Below are positions 31,228-42,350 of a stretch of DNA of 64,000 bases, in pieces. The stretch lies in the NCBI GenBank assembly GCA_030998015.1, contig JARWMV010000071.1:1-64000 (forward strand), written 5' to 3'. Under the pieces are notes generated by a model. The model did not search any database, was not told the origin of the DNA, and saw only the letters and a list, made by a program, of their open reading frames with translations. The DNA comes from Ceratorhiza oryzae-sativae (Eukaryota > Basidiomycota > Agaricomycetes > Cantharellales > Ceratobasidiaceae). The number at the start of each line of letters is the position of its first letter. Position 1 is the first letter of the stretch. Made by a program: the position numbers and the translations under genes.

Positions 31228-33831
31228 ATGCTAAGCAAAGATGGCTCAAATGTGGGAACACCCCAGCCAAACAAATCAAGCACAGGGCAGAGGTTGCCAT
31301 TGCCATCGCTGGTGCCCTTGGAATCAAGCCGAGCCCCCTCACCTGCTTCTACACAGCTTACACTGATGGATCACAGGTCCAAAGAGCTGACTGAAACTGC
31401 ATGGGCCCCCCAATTCTGTGTCCAGACCAGGGCAGTGCTGCTGACCTGGTTGAAGCTATGTGATCAGCCCTCAAGTGGGCTCACTGCCCAATACGAGGCA
31501 TTCTGCCACCACCAGCCCAATCACTGGGCAACCTTAGCCATGGTCAAACAGCACAACCTGGAGGAGCCGAACTATGACCCGACCTGGCCCCTGCACGTCC
31601 ATGCCCTCTCCATCAGTCAGGAACAGAAGGGCAGGTGGAACACCCAGAACACAGGGTTCTGGGACTTTGAGGCGCAACACCCCAACATACAGCCCAAAGA
31701 CCTCAAGGACCAGCCAGGAGGCAACCCAGCAAGGGATGCCTTCAACTATCTCTGGAAGGATGTCGGAGCTAATGGCAAGGAGATAGAGGATTTGATGGCA
31801 GGAGACCTGACCTTGGAAAGGTTGGAGGAGATCTTGGTGAAGGGAAAGGGCAGAAAACAGTCAAGGATGGAGGCAGACTTGGAGGACAGGACGGATATTG
31901 TCGCCTCAGCAACAAAACTGGAGTACTACCAGGCGTTCAAGCGCCTCTGCCCCCTCCAGATGGTGACGATGTGGAACTCAGTATGAGCATATGCCAAGTA
32001 CACATACAAGGAAGACCGGGGTTGCATGCCTGCAATCCCTATGGAGTTAGAGGTCCCAGAAGACCAGGAGCACATCAACTGAGCAGACAGATGGTTTGCT
32101 GAGGAGGTCAAGAAGAGGGGAAGAGGGGTGCACCATTGCATCCTGGTGATAGAAGGAGAAACTGGAACAGGGAAAACAGCATATGCACGATCCAAGGGCT
32201 GCCACAGCCAGATGTGCAATGTGTGGAATGTGGGCAACTTGTCAGAAGATGCCAACATTTGGATCCTGGACGACATGGTCCAGTCAAACAGGAAGTACTC
32301 GCTCAAGGCCCTAGGCCAGTACGAGGTGGACTTCACAGGCAGGTATGCGCATGTGAAATTGATGAAGGTACGGCCAACAGTTATTCTGGGAAATAGCTGG
32401 TTGGCAATCATGAAGTGTTGGTTGGACATAGAGGGGGAAGAAGGGGACTTATTGTTATGGATCACTAACATTTTCTATTATTTTAGTCTGCTCTGCCAAC
32501 CTCAAGCGATGCCTCTGTAATTAAATTGTGAAATACTTGAATTTGTATGCGCTCTGAATTGTACTACTTTCCATTCAGTTAAATAGTACAAATTTCCCGC
32601 TTTCCAACGCATATTTTATTAAGTTTTTATGATAAGATCTCAGAGAGATACAGAGGTTGCGATATTTCCTCTTATCAGGAGATTTTGATTACAACATCGC
32701 ACCGCTCATATCTCAGCAACCGCTTACGCTATCAAAGCGATCTTATGCTCTATCGATAGCTAATCTTCGGCGGTATCTGCTGCCCGAAGATCGTCGCGAT
32801 CCACCGGATCCTCGTGCCGGAACGGTCCAAAGATCATTAGAATCTTACTGGACCATCAATCAAGATCTAATGACTCCAGTGAGTCAGGAGAGCTTCCCAA
32901 ATTGATCCAGAAGCTTCTCTGACTCACTTTATGACTCACTGAGATGTAGCCTCCATTCATTACATGTATATACTATGATAATATGATCTACAAGCCAATA
33001 GCAGGTCTCAGATGCATCAATGCCTTCGATCCACACCCTGTCTTTACTCTTTTATCCTATACTGGGCTAGGGTGTACCCCAAGTATAGCAGTACCCTCTT
33101 TTGATGATCGCACTGGCATGCATGTATCTATTTGGCTCTGGAATGCCCTCCTCAGGGTATAAAAGGACCTCCTCTGAGGCCCTTCCAGACACCTTCACTC
33201 CTCTACTCACTCAACCCAGACCGGTTTATTGGTTTCTTTTCTCTTTCTATTTCTCTTGTCTGTGTGTGATTTCTTATATAACTAGTACTGAGGAATAAAG
33301 TACCATATTAGTTATATACTGTCTGAGTCATTGTATCTTATATACAGAGATATATAAGGATACAATATTGCCTGATTGAGCGTGACATTAAGTACCAGCT
33401 ATTAGAGGAAATCTAAGTACCTGTAGCTGAGGAAGTACACGCATTAGGCAGCCCACCATCTATCCTATAAGCTATCGCTTAAGCCTAGTATTAAGATTAG
33501 TATCAGTTAGTCCAAGCGACTAGGGCTGAACTACTTTTAAGATATCTAAGGGAACCTGACCATAGTAGTCTTGCTCTTTATACCTATAAATTAGTCAGTT
33601 TACACTGTGAAAGATTAAGACTACCTTGAGTGTTACTTGATCGCATTGCAACTACTTTGAGCCTTCTTACTCTAGTCTAAGAAGTATTGAGTACGATTAG
33701 TGTATACTAACATATCTACATTTGCTTAAGTTCTAGATATTCAAGTGTACCCTAACCCGTAACACTTATGGGTATCAAGAAATGTAGAATGGGTGTACGC
33801 AGGAGGAAAACCATTCTTTGTATTCCCTTAG
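31228..33831 (+). pseudogene. CRESS-DNA-virus-like Rep, Gypsy-II copy, split by a solo LTR
   Basis: Colinear with 12694-13980. Readable motifs: I (LLTWLKL, ~31440), II (HVHAL, ~31597), HPNIQPK, III (YLWKD, ~31748), Walker A (GETGTGKT, ~32160), AR after it, Walker B (ILDD, ~32266) and motif C (VILGNS, ~32381). The first half is open from 31159 to TGA 31984-31986, a stop shared in position with Gypsy-I; a second TGA at 32080-32082 is private. Coding is then cut at 32452 by a 1.3-kb LTR and resumes at 33765 to a TAG at 33829-33831. Endonuclease and helicase halves are now separate open pieces. The family role is rolling-circle initiation; whether this gene ever served the retrotransposon is unknown. 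Confidence 0.82.
32453..33764 (+). repeat. Solo LTR of the 1.3-kb family, copy 2, inside the Rep-like gene
   Basis: 1312 bp, TGTTATGGATC...CCGTAACA, with CTTAT duplicated at 32448-32452 and 33765-33769; the empty site is seen in Gypsy-I at ~13913. About 97 percent alike by eye to 14981-16287. GGGTATAAAAGG TATA box near 33157. Confidence 0.94.
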
Positions 33832-33950
33832 AATAATTTACTGTATTGTACAACTTCTGCTATGCCCATCCAAACAGTTGGGGCATTCTGAGAAGAAGCA
33901 GACAAATCCTCACCCCTACATAACCTCCACAACAAAGAAAAGAAAAAACA

Positions 33951-34078
33951 ATCTCATGTAACGAAGAGGTTAAGGGGTCTAGCCTGACTCAGCCTGACCT
34001 CATCAAACAATACTGAATCAGCCGAAAGGTCATTGGTTTGAGTCCAGCGCCCTTAACCTCCTTGGTGCATGAGATTCC
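33951..34078 (+). other. tRNA-like hairpin module, Gypsy-II copy
   Basis: Same nested inverted repeats and B-box-like GGTTTGAGTCC as at 14132-14258, with most differences in the loop. TTTT follows at ~34079. It lies just upstream of the polypurine tract (34128-34141). Confidence 0.5.
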
Positions 34079-34141
34079 TTTTGCATAAGGATCTAAACCA
34101 TGTCTCAAGGTCCCCCAAGACATGTCCAAAGGGGGGGATAA

Positions 34142-34923
34142 TGTTATGACCCGTCAAACAGACATAACAGAATAACCGAATATTTTTACAGATTTATGGC
34201 ATTTTTCCTAAGCAGAACAAGCCATAAAAAAGGTCATGTGACCTCAGCACTTAATGGGCACTTATGGTGGTTACCCTGAACTTGCTCCAGCATTTCTCTC
34301 CCTTGTTACTTGGAGTGAGGAGTGAGTTGTCACATGATCTTGGCGCTTATGGCAGGATCACATGATCTCAGCGCCTACAGTGGTTACCCTGAACTCACTC
34401 CAGCATTTCTCTCCATTGTTACTTGGAGCAAGGAGCGAGTTGTCACATGATCTTGGTGCTTACAGCAGCATCACATGACCTCTGCGCTTACGGTGGTTAC
34501 CCTGAACTCGCTCCAGCATTTCTCTCCATTGTTACTTGGAGTGAGGAGTGAGTTGTCATGTGATCTTGGCGCTTACAGCAGGATCATGTGACCTCAGCAC
34601 CTACCCCTTGGACCTTGCACAGCTCTATAAGATTCGGAGCTGCACAAACTTAAGACAAACAATTACCTAACCCATAGTACTGTACATAACCTGCACCTAC
34701 TGCAGATTGTGCTTAGATAATACATCTGCAGCCACTGCAGCCACAGGTTTATATAAGAAGGATAAAGCAAGACTGGACACCTCAGCTTGCTTTGTCTTGT
34801 CAACCACCATAGACCATAGCAAACACTGTAACTAGAACACTCAATACATACCACATAGCACCAAACCATCAACGCAGCCACTACTTAATTGCTTCGCAAG
34901 GAAGCATCCAGAGGGTCACGACA
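34142..34923 (+). repeat. Gypsy-II 3' LTR with three U3 tandem repeats (782 bp)
   Basis: TGTTATGACCC...GGGTCACGACA. The U3 block that starts GGTGGTTACCCTGAACT and ends near CTCAGCGCC is present three times (starts ~34267, ~34380, ~34494). Each block contains the palindrome AACTCGCTCC...GGAGCGAGTT and TCAC(G/A)TGA boxes, which look like tandem enhancer units. TATA-like CTATAAGATTCGG is near 34625. Confidence 0.9.
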
Positions 34924-34932
34924 CTCATAACC

Positions 34933-35155
34933 TGATGAATGTATGCACAGTTAACGTGCTGTAGATAGAATAGATAATATGGATGCCATTCTAACACAGA
35001 GAGAAACATAGTATATATAGAGCCAATAGGCACTGTTCACTCATTGCATGTAATACAATAAAAGCAATGTATGTATGCATTGCATTGTACAATACACAGT
35101 TGTGAAATGTGTTTTGCACATTTCATTACTCATCATCATATTGTATGCACAAACA
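34933..35155 (-). repeat. LTR of the inner reversed Copia fragment (223 bp)
   Basis: On the minus strand it reads TGTTTGTGCATAC...CATACATTCATCA, followed by GGTTATGAGCCC, a primer-binding-site-like sequence in which Gypsy-II inserted. TATATATA near 35010 fits a promoter. The matching second LTR is absent. Confidence 0.6.
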
Positions 35156-35156
35156 A

Positions 35157-35893
35157 CACTTTCTATGGCAGGAAGCTGTGTCTTACACCAGTATGATTGC
35201 CAATAACATGCCTCACAAGATCCATGGTGAATGGTGTATTCCCCTAGTCGAAATGTTCAACAAACCAATCGACATGTCCTATTTTCAAAATTTTGGCACT
35301 ACTTGCCAGGTTCTTATACAATTGAAACCCCATTCAAAAATCGAGGCCAAAACATGTTGTGCCATCTTTACCAGCATCGATAGAAACTCTGGAGGCACTT
35401 GGTGCTACCTTGCTTGGCCCAATCAAGTGATTTGCACATCTCAAAACATTTATTTTCCCTGCCACCTCCCCAATCAAACATCTTTTGATGCTCCAACCCC
35501 TATAGCCATTTCTGGCAAACCAGATAGTCTCTCCAAAGACAAATGGGTTCATGTCTTCACACCAAGTGAGGGGGAGATGGGAATGTTGGATGTCACATGT
35601 GGCTGCACATTGGGTCATGTGATTTGTATCAGTGTATTTAGGCATCGTAGTAGAAAATTTTACAAGAGAGAGAGATTTCACCTAACCACCATGTAGCCTG
35701 CCCACTACCTCGAGTTTAACAGGGAACTGGTCCCAACACTCTGAAACATGGGCATACATCCACTCAGCACAAAGACCTGTCCACTCAGGCTCAGGGGGAG
35801 TCTTCTACGCTGTTGCAACCTGCTGCTATGCCTTTAACACCTAGTCCATTGGTAAACACTAGCCCTAGTCATCCTGAACATTCCCATTGACCT
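35157..35893 (+). pseudogene. Outer Copia: integrase C-terminal part (resumes)
   Basis: Continues the integrase cut at 18293. HFLWQEAVSYTSMIANNMPHK (~35157) fits the Copia FLWxEAV...N motif, then FGTTCQVLIQLKPHSKIEAK and YFPCHLPNQTS near 35300-35480. Stops and a frameshift follow after 35520. The piece is cut at 35893 by hAT copy 2. Confidence 0.75.
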
Positions 35894-37132
35894 TAGAGAA
35901 GCTGTGCCAGAATTTTGCAGGACTCCGGCACCTGCAGCAGGACTCCTGCGCTTTTTGGCCATTCTGGCAAATTTTACGCAGTTCTTTTGTTCGGGTCTTT
36001 GTGGCCAACATTTCCAGGGCCATAAACCTCACCACAATCTCTCGCAAAGTAGCTCATTAAATGCGCAAAAATCAGGAGATCACAGATATGTCATTTGCTC
36101 CGCGCAAAAAATTCGATAACGCATAGTTCGCTCCAAATTGATGCTCAGGAAATATTCTGGGAAATGCACACATGCTATTTCACCACAAAGAAAGCTGTTT
36201 GAAGCTTATCCGACCAGCTAGCCTTTCTCCTGAGCTTGAAAAACCCCTACTGACATTATATCTAGTAAATACATTGACTGGATAACTATGAACCGGGGTG
36301 TGTGCAGGCAACCTCACTGTCAACCCAGCAGAATCACTGCACATGGTCGGAAATTTATGTTATAAGCTTGTTCCAGATGTTTCAGGTACCTGAGATAGGG
36401 CAATAAGCATCCCTGAATCTGTCTGTGATACTAAGAAAGCCAGAATAGCACTGTGTGGGTGTCCATGGCGCATTTCAGGGGGTTTTCAGCATCAGGGGTG
36501 CTGTTCCCCCAGTTTCACCAGCTAAAACACCTTCAATCAGGCTGGTTTTTGGTATATAGAGTCCTTATGATAATGCGCATTGACTCTGCGCAAGGGAGCG
36601 AGGTTTGCACGGCTGGTTTCACTAGCGCTTGTGGCGCTGTTCAGGGGTTTCCCCCTTTATATCGCTGATAACTTTCGATAAAAGCGTTCGTTTATTATGA
36701 AAATATGTGCATTCGATTCCTCTCAGTGAGACGAGTCGATTAGTATGTATATCGCCCCAATTAGAGCTCAGGATAGCGAGCTTGAACATCTGCACATCCC
36801 CCTGAATATTTTTCTTAGACGATTCTGCGCCGATACTGCTCATTTCTTAACCGTTTGTAATCAAGTAAAGTACAATTTGATCCGCTGAATTTTGCGCATT
36901 TTATGAGTGCTTAATATATGCAATCCGTGGTGGTCGTGTACAGGTGACAATGTGCCAGTATTCAGGTATGCAGGTATGCAGGTATGCCAGTACTGCAGGA
37001 CTCCGCCTAGGACTCTGGCACCCTTGAGGCTATTCTGGCACCTGCACTGGCAACTGGCACGCCGGAATTCGCTGGAATTTTAGCCAGAATTCTGGCAAGT
37101 TCTGGCTGCAGGAGCCTGGCACAGCACCTCTA
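35894..37132. mobile_element. Non-autonomous hAT element, copy 2 (1239 bp)
   Basis: ATTGACCT is duplicated at 35886-35893 and 37133-37140. The ends are as in copy 1 (TAGAGAAGCTGTGCCAG / CTGTGCC...CTCTA complement). Nearly identical to 3188-4628 except for a clean 202-bp absence after TTTTTGGCCATTCTGGCA. No transposase. Confidence 0.93.
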
Positions 37133-37140
37133 ATTGACCT

Positions 37141-37984
37141 GCTCCTGGTCCTTCTGCACCATCCAAGTCATCTGATCAACTAGTCCCTGGTGACAATTGT
37201 TGCATTACTTGTACTCAGGCTTGCACTGGTGCTAAACCAATCAAACACATGTGCCTCAATGAAAAGTCCAAACTTGAACACATACTATGGCTCCAAGCAC
37301 TCAATGACTTGCACAATCAAACTAGCTTGTTTATACACGACCCTGATGAAGTCTATCTAGTCGACTTGTTGTCCTTTGGCAATTCTCCCTATTGCTCGCA
37401 GCTACCTAGTCACATACAGGCCTGCTTTCTTGCCCTCAACACTAGCTGCAATGACGAACTACCTTGCTACAACGCCTGGGCTGCAAAACACTTATCTTCG
37501 CTCTCTCAGCCCAATCTAGTTGACTCTGACTCGCCTAAATGGTCTGATGCCTTGAAGTCCAATTGCCGCAAGGACTGGCTCGCCACTGTTGACACTGAAT
37601 TCAATCAATTGAAGAAGAACAACGTCTATACAGAAATCGATCGTCTCAACGTACCTCGTGGTGCCCAAATACTCACATCTGGCCCAGTACTGAAAATTAG
37701 GTGTGATGCTGACAGCGAAGAAGTTCAACTCAAAGCTTGTCTAGTCATACACGGAAACCGACAGGTTGCTGGTCTTACTTATAATGAAACTGTCTCAAAC
37801 ACTCCCAATCTTGTCTATATCTGCATTGTCTTTGCTCTTGTTGCTCACGCTGACTTGGACTGCCACATGGTCAACGTTACCAGTGCATACACTCATGCGC
37901 CAATGGATATTCCACTATATGTTGAATTCCCAGAGGGATATGGGAAAGGCGGCCCAACTATTGTGCTCAGCAAAAACCTGTGGG
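37141..37984 (+). pseudogene. Outer Copia: reverse transcriptase 5' part
   Basis: RVT_2-type RT: WSDALKSNCRKDWLATVDTE (~37543), NVYTEIDRLNVPRGAQIL, then LDCHMVNVTSAYTHAPMDIP (~37855) and VEFPEGYG. The usual MDV catalytic Asp reads Asn (MVNV). The frame ends at a MITE insertion around 37985. Codons here keep CpG, unlike the Gypsy copies. Confidence 0.82.
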
Positions 37985-38156
37985 GGTAATGGTGTGTAAT
38001 TAGGCATAAGGAAGGGTAATGAAAACAGGGGTGTAGTAATGGTGTCATTATGCCAAATTACACTGGTGTAATGGGATAATGACAGATAATTATGTGTCAT
38101 TTCATGGAATTACACCATTACTACACCCCCCTGTTTCATTACACCTCAAGTTTTTC
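37985..38156. mobile_element. Fold-back MITE in the Copia RT gene
   Basis: The RT frame is interrupted by ~170 bp of A/T-rich sequence. Two arms, GGGTAATGAAAACAGGGGTGTAGTAATGGTGT (~38013-38044) and the complement of a near-identical arm (~38105-38145), fold into a hairpin. Exact ends and target duplication are not clear; CCTG occurs on both sides. RT sequence resumes with VTQALYGSHQAGYLWE. Confidence 0.6.
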
Positions 38157-39378
38157 CTGAGTGTTCGTCACTCAAGCACTCTACGGCTCGCATCAAGCCG
38201 GTTATCTCTGGGAACTATTTCGCAACGGCAAAATCATTGCTATTGGCTATCGTCCATGTGCAAAGGATGTCTCTATCTTCACTCACACCAAGAACGGTGT
38301 TTTCTCCATCATTATCTGCTACGTCGACAACTTTGTTATCTGCTGTACAGCTGGTCATATCGAATCTATCAAGCGCAAGATCCTTAACCTATACGACTGT
38401 AAAGATCTAGGCAAAACTCGTTTATTCCTAGGCATCGCTGTCACTCGCAATTGTGCCTGATGCACTCTGTCACTTACTATGGAATCGTACATCAAATCCA
38501 CCGTCAAACTCACCAATCTTGACAAGGCCGCTCCTGCTGAAACGCCTATGTCAAATACTACGCCTATTCTTGAACCTTCGACCGACCAGATTCATTATCC
38601 GTATATTACTCAACTCGGCTGCTTGTTCTGGGTTACTCGCTGCATTTGTCCCGACATCTCATTCCCTGTCGGTGTTTTAGCTCGCCATGCTGGTGCCTTC
38701 GGAAATGCGCACATCAACGTCATGAAGCGTGTTTATCGCTACCTCGCTACTACTGCTAAACTTGGCATCACTTATGACGGCTATAAACCTTTCTACGAAG
38801 TCGCTTACTCGGATTCCGACTATGCCCAACAGCACCTTCGAAAGTCGATTTCTGTCTGCGTTATTATTCTATCTGGTGCTGCTGTTGCTTGGCTATCGAA
38901 GCGTCAGTCCTCTGTCGCTCTTTCAACCATGGAGGCCGAAACGGTTGCTTGCTATCATACTGCGAAGGAGCTACTAGCTATACGACAATTTCTAGATGAT
39001 ATTGGTATTAAGTACTCGTCTCCCATCGCTTCGCCCATTCTATGCGATAACCAAGCTGCTATTGACTCTGCGCATAACCCTACGAACAAGATGCGTACCA
39101 AGCACATCGACACACCGTACAACTTCGTCCGAGACGAAATCCACAAACAGACGATCACGGTGTCGTTCATTCCATCGAAGGAAAACCTCGCCGACGCCCT
39201 TACGAAGCCTTTGAACTATAATCAACATTGGTATCTTACCAATTCGTTCCTGGGTATCCACGAACCTCGCCACGCTGATGCGCTAGGCAAATCTTTTCCT
39301 CATGCGCTTTTAGCGCAAGACCTCGAGTCCTCGGCCAAGTCTCTCGAAGACTTACGGCTCGGTTGGGGGGAGTATTGA
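38157..39378 (+). pseudogene. Outer Copia: RT 3' part and RNase H
   Basis: QALYGSHQAGYLW, then IICYVDNFVICC (~38310), where the usual YVDD reads YVDN, then the long RNase H frame 38479-39378 (SDSDYAQQHLRKSISVCVII, KRQSSVALSTMEAETVAC, ILCDNQAAIDSAHNP, KHIDTPYNFVRDEI, NLADALTKPL). A stop at 38458-38460 splits RT from RNase H. The frame ends exactly at the 3' LTR after the polypurine-like GGTTGGGGGGAGTAT. Confidence 0.88.
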
Positions 39379-39659
39379 ACGAGCTCCGTGCTCATATCGA
39401 TGTTATATCGATGTTGTTCCTTTTCTCTCCGTCTGTCGTCCGATATTCATGTCTTAACTCCATATGTAAATACACTAGCTAGATACACCCGTTTATTCTC
39501 CGTTGTCTCGTATATATAAATGAATGAACTTGTCGCCTAAATTCATAAGCGACTTTTACCTGTTTACTTGTGTGCCTTATTCCCCGAGCTTAATCGCTTT
39601 TTACACTTCGCTAAGTACACTCGAAGCGTATCCTACTTCGTTCGCTTCAATATTAGGCG
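39376..39659 (+). repeat. Outer Copia 3' LTR (284 bp)
   Basis: TGAACGAGCTCCG...TCGTTCGCTTCA, directly after the polypurine tract. GTATATATAAATG near 39512 is a TATA-like box. It is followed by ATATTAGGCGACCG; no matching left flank can be tested because the 5' LTR is not visible. Confidence 0.75.
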
Positions 39660-41050
39660 ACCGAACTCACATCGGTCAGGCCTGCTCTGCTCCTTCTCGA
39701 CCACACCATCCGCGTTGGACTTGCCCCGAGTATCAGACTCGCAGCTGCAGGGTGGTCGAACTGGGTCGCAACCCATCGTTGGGTCGCCCTCGACAACGAG
39801 GTCCTTGTGGCTAGCCAGGCGAACGGTCAGTCATACCCACAAGGGCGCAACGCCGGTCTGGGCTTACCTCGATTGTGCGGCACGAGGCGGAGCTCGCCGA
39901 GGTCCATCACTTTTGCCCACAGTGACCTGGCGCAAGCGGTGGCCAAGGGCGACACTCGCGTTGGGGTCCGGAGGAGAGGTGGAGGTTAAACCTAGGCTGG
40001 CACCCAATGGCCCTATCCCACTGAGCAAGTCCGACGCGTCCGAAGAGATCCTTGGGTTGTTCGAGCCGATCGATTCGACCGCCGAGGGCTGATTGCTGCT
40101 GCCAGGCACAGCGCGAGAACGAGGGGGAGTGGGGGCACTGCTGCTGGTGCACGACTCTTGGTACAGGAGCAGTCAGTCGTCCTCCGCGCTGCTGAACCCC
40201 ATATTAGTTACCAAAGGCGTAACATCCAACACCACAACCTACCTCCGCTGCTCGCTCGCAGTCGCTGAACCCCACCTCGGTATCTCACTCTCGGCGAGAC
40301 TCTTGGCCGATCCTTCACGCATGACACCCGCTTGACCACCGGGGACACCCGTCCTGTTGAGGGCAACGCCCCTGCTGCCACTTGGCCGAGGTGGATCGGC
40401 TCGAGCTTCGGTAGACTGTGTCAACGGCCCGACTATGGCCTCGCCCCGCTCCGACACAGACGACTCGCTTCACCAACGGATCAATCTCTGCGAACAGACT
40501 GCCCTACCGGGATCGACGTACATTTCCGAGCCAGTACCACCAATACGGCCCTTGGAGACCGCTATGCCAATGTCGCTCCTTGCCGACAAGCTGGACGGAC
40601 GAAGCCCGCTGGAACGCCATTCTGGGTCGGGGACTGCGATCGAGCCCTGCTTGGAAGAGGCTGGGGCGCCTATCTTGGAGCGGGAATCTCAAGGAGTGTT
40701 ACTTGGCCAATCCCACCGGTTGACCCAACATTCTCCAAGACACACCTCGCTAACCATATCCTCGCAACACTTCGGCATTGGAACCTCCTTTTCCGTTCTA
40801 CCCACCCCCTGGACCATGGACGTGGGCTCCATTCCCAACTCCATCGCCAGCGAGATGTGCTTCGTAAACGCATCCATCAGCTCTTGCCCGGGAATCCCTT
40901 TAACTGTCCATCCTACTCACCTTGACCGCCTGGAAGATCATCCCAGGTTTCTGACTGTTGTCTTTTGCCTTGGCGCCCTCGCCAATGAGGACCCGAATGA
41001 TGCTCGTCAACGAGGGTTGCGATGTTGCTGGTGGAGTAGGATATCTTGAA
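39660..41050. other. CpG-rich segment with long ORFs, unassigned
   Basis: GC- and CpG-rich DNA right of the Copia LTR with overlapping ORFs on both strands (plus: 39568-40092, 40357-41049; minus: 40877-40689, 41349-40900). None shows a motif I recognise. The minus-strand segment near 40890-40780 (ELMDAFTKHISLAMELGMEP) looks protein-like, and GTGAGT/AG pairs occur, but I cannot assemble a convincing gene. It could be a decayed host gene or the 5' part of another Copia element sharing the LTR. Confidence 0.3.
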
Positions 41051-42154
41051 ACGGCCCAACGGGATGCACGATGCTGGAATCGCAACTTTGAATGGCTGTT
41101 CATTTTGGATGTTTTTCTGTTACTTGTTTGACTGTATAGACGGAGGGAAGAAACAAAACCAACAGGGGCTATTGCCGAGACGCATTCAATGTAGTCGTTG
41201 GACCAAGCACCGGCGGCTCGCGACTTGACGATCACCATGGACCCGGAATGACTGGGACGCTTCAAATGGCTCGAATAAAACCCGGCAATCGCATGTATTA
41301 GGGGCCACATGTATTTAGTTAATAATATGCCAGGCGAGTCGCCGATCAATCAGTCAGTCACAGCATGAGGTCCCGAGTTGCCGGCTGGAACCAGACATCT
41401 TTTTGCGGCGAATAGATGATTGGGCAGCTCTCATATCATCTGAACTCGGAATAAGCCACCCTCGCAACTCAAACTCCTGGAGGTCATGGATCAGCAAGTG
41501 CGTACCGATTGAGACGAACTTGTGCTTATATCAAATGAACTCGGATACGATTTGGATGTTCCGTTGAGGGAGTCTCCCGCACTATGGGCAATATGGTCTT
41601 TTCACATTGGCTACTACCATAGTGCTCGGGTTACGCCCGTTAGCATTTATACTTGCGATGGGATTCAGATTCGATATGGCCACCATTGAAATCAGCCCAC
41701 TGATCGGCATTTGGCCTATACCATCGCACATGAATTGGAGCAGCGTGGTCTCGAATCATCTGGGTACTGCGTCAAGCTTAAAACGACAGAAGCTCTTGTC
41801 CTTCTCTGTGCGCATCAGTCCGCAGAACGAATCAAACGTTTCAGGAGGCCAAGCATGCAGGACGGGCGTTGAACGTCGGTTTCTCCCTTGGCTACAGCAA
41901 TATAATGAGGAGATCGTTCGACTATGACGCAGGATCCTTTTGCTCCGGCTACATTTTCGTTGATGGGGTAGCTCGTCGGGTTAGAGCGGGTTGGTCAAAA
42001 GCATGCCGAGCTAGTTCAAGTCTTACGCCCTGCGGTCAGAATCTTGAAACAGCCAAGGTCAAACTCAGAGGAACAATAACATTGACACGCATGACTTAAA
42101 ATAAGCCATACTTGATCCAAACAACATATAAAGCTGAGACAACCTCAACTTTGC
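41051..42154. other. Intergenic, nothing recognised
   Basis: Short ORFs only, all without recognisable motifs. No repeat ends or RNA genes seen. Confidence 0.4.
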
Positions 42155-42350
42155 TTAGTGATGCTTCTTCACATTGCGCTGCAGCATCGCCCGCCGAACC
42201 TCGACATCGGCCAACTCCGGGACGAGTTGGCCAAAGTATTCTTCCGTGGTATCACTCTGGTTGGGCCAGATACCCCTTTGTAGCGTGCTTTCTAACCGCT
42301 TTCTAACGCATACACGAAGGATTCGTCGATAATTGTTTGGCCACAATCCA
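42155..42350 (-). pseudogene. Relic of a dynamin-family C-terminus (GED)
   Basis: The minus strand reads QTIIDESFVYAL, then after a one-base frame change RLESTLQRGIWPNQSDTTEE and ADVEVRRAMLQRNVKK, with a stop at 42155. This parallels the C-terminal exon of the dynamin gene at 43222-43478 residue by residue (SFIYEF, LESTLRRG, EDVETHRATLKNK). Only the last ~65 codons exist and the frame is shifted, so it is a broken duplicate. Confidence 0.75.

Larger units (their letters stand above)
18955..34923 (+). mobile_element. Gypsy-II: chromovirus with captured Rep cassette (15,969 bp with nested insertions)
   Basis: The LTRs are 18955-21567 (split by Pogo) and 34142-34923, with CTCAT duplicated at 18950-18954 and 34924-34928. 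Internal order: leader, gag, zinc knuckle, protease, RT, RNase H, integrase with chromodomain, ORF X, antisense Y, hairpin, Rep-like gene, tRNA-like hairpin, polypurine tract. Five insertions are nested in it: Pogo (19078-21019), Tc1 (21670-23259), solo LTR (24544-25099), hAT MITE (27785-27927) and a 1.3-kb solo LTR (32453-33764). Removing these ~6.5 kb leaves ~9.4 kb, long for a chromovirus because of the ~4-kb 3' cassette. Confidence 0.93.

Noticed and set aside
40357..41049. 230-codon ORF as a real gene
   Set aside because: Overlapping ORFs on both strands in CpG-rich DNA, no motif, no splice structure; left as unassigned.
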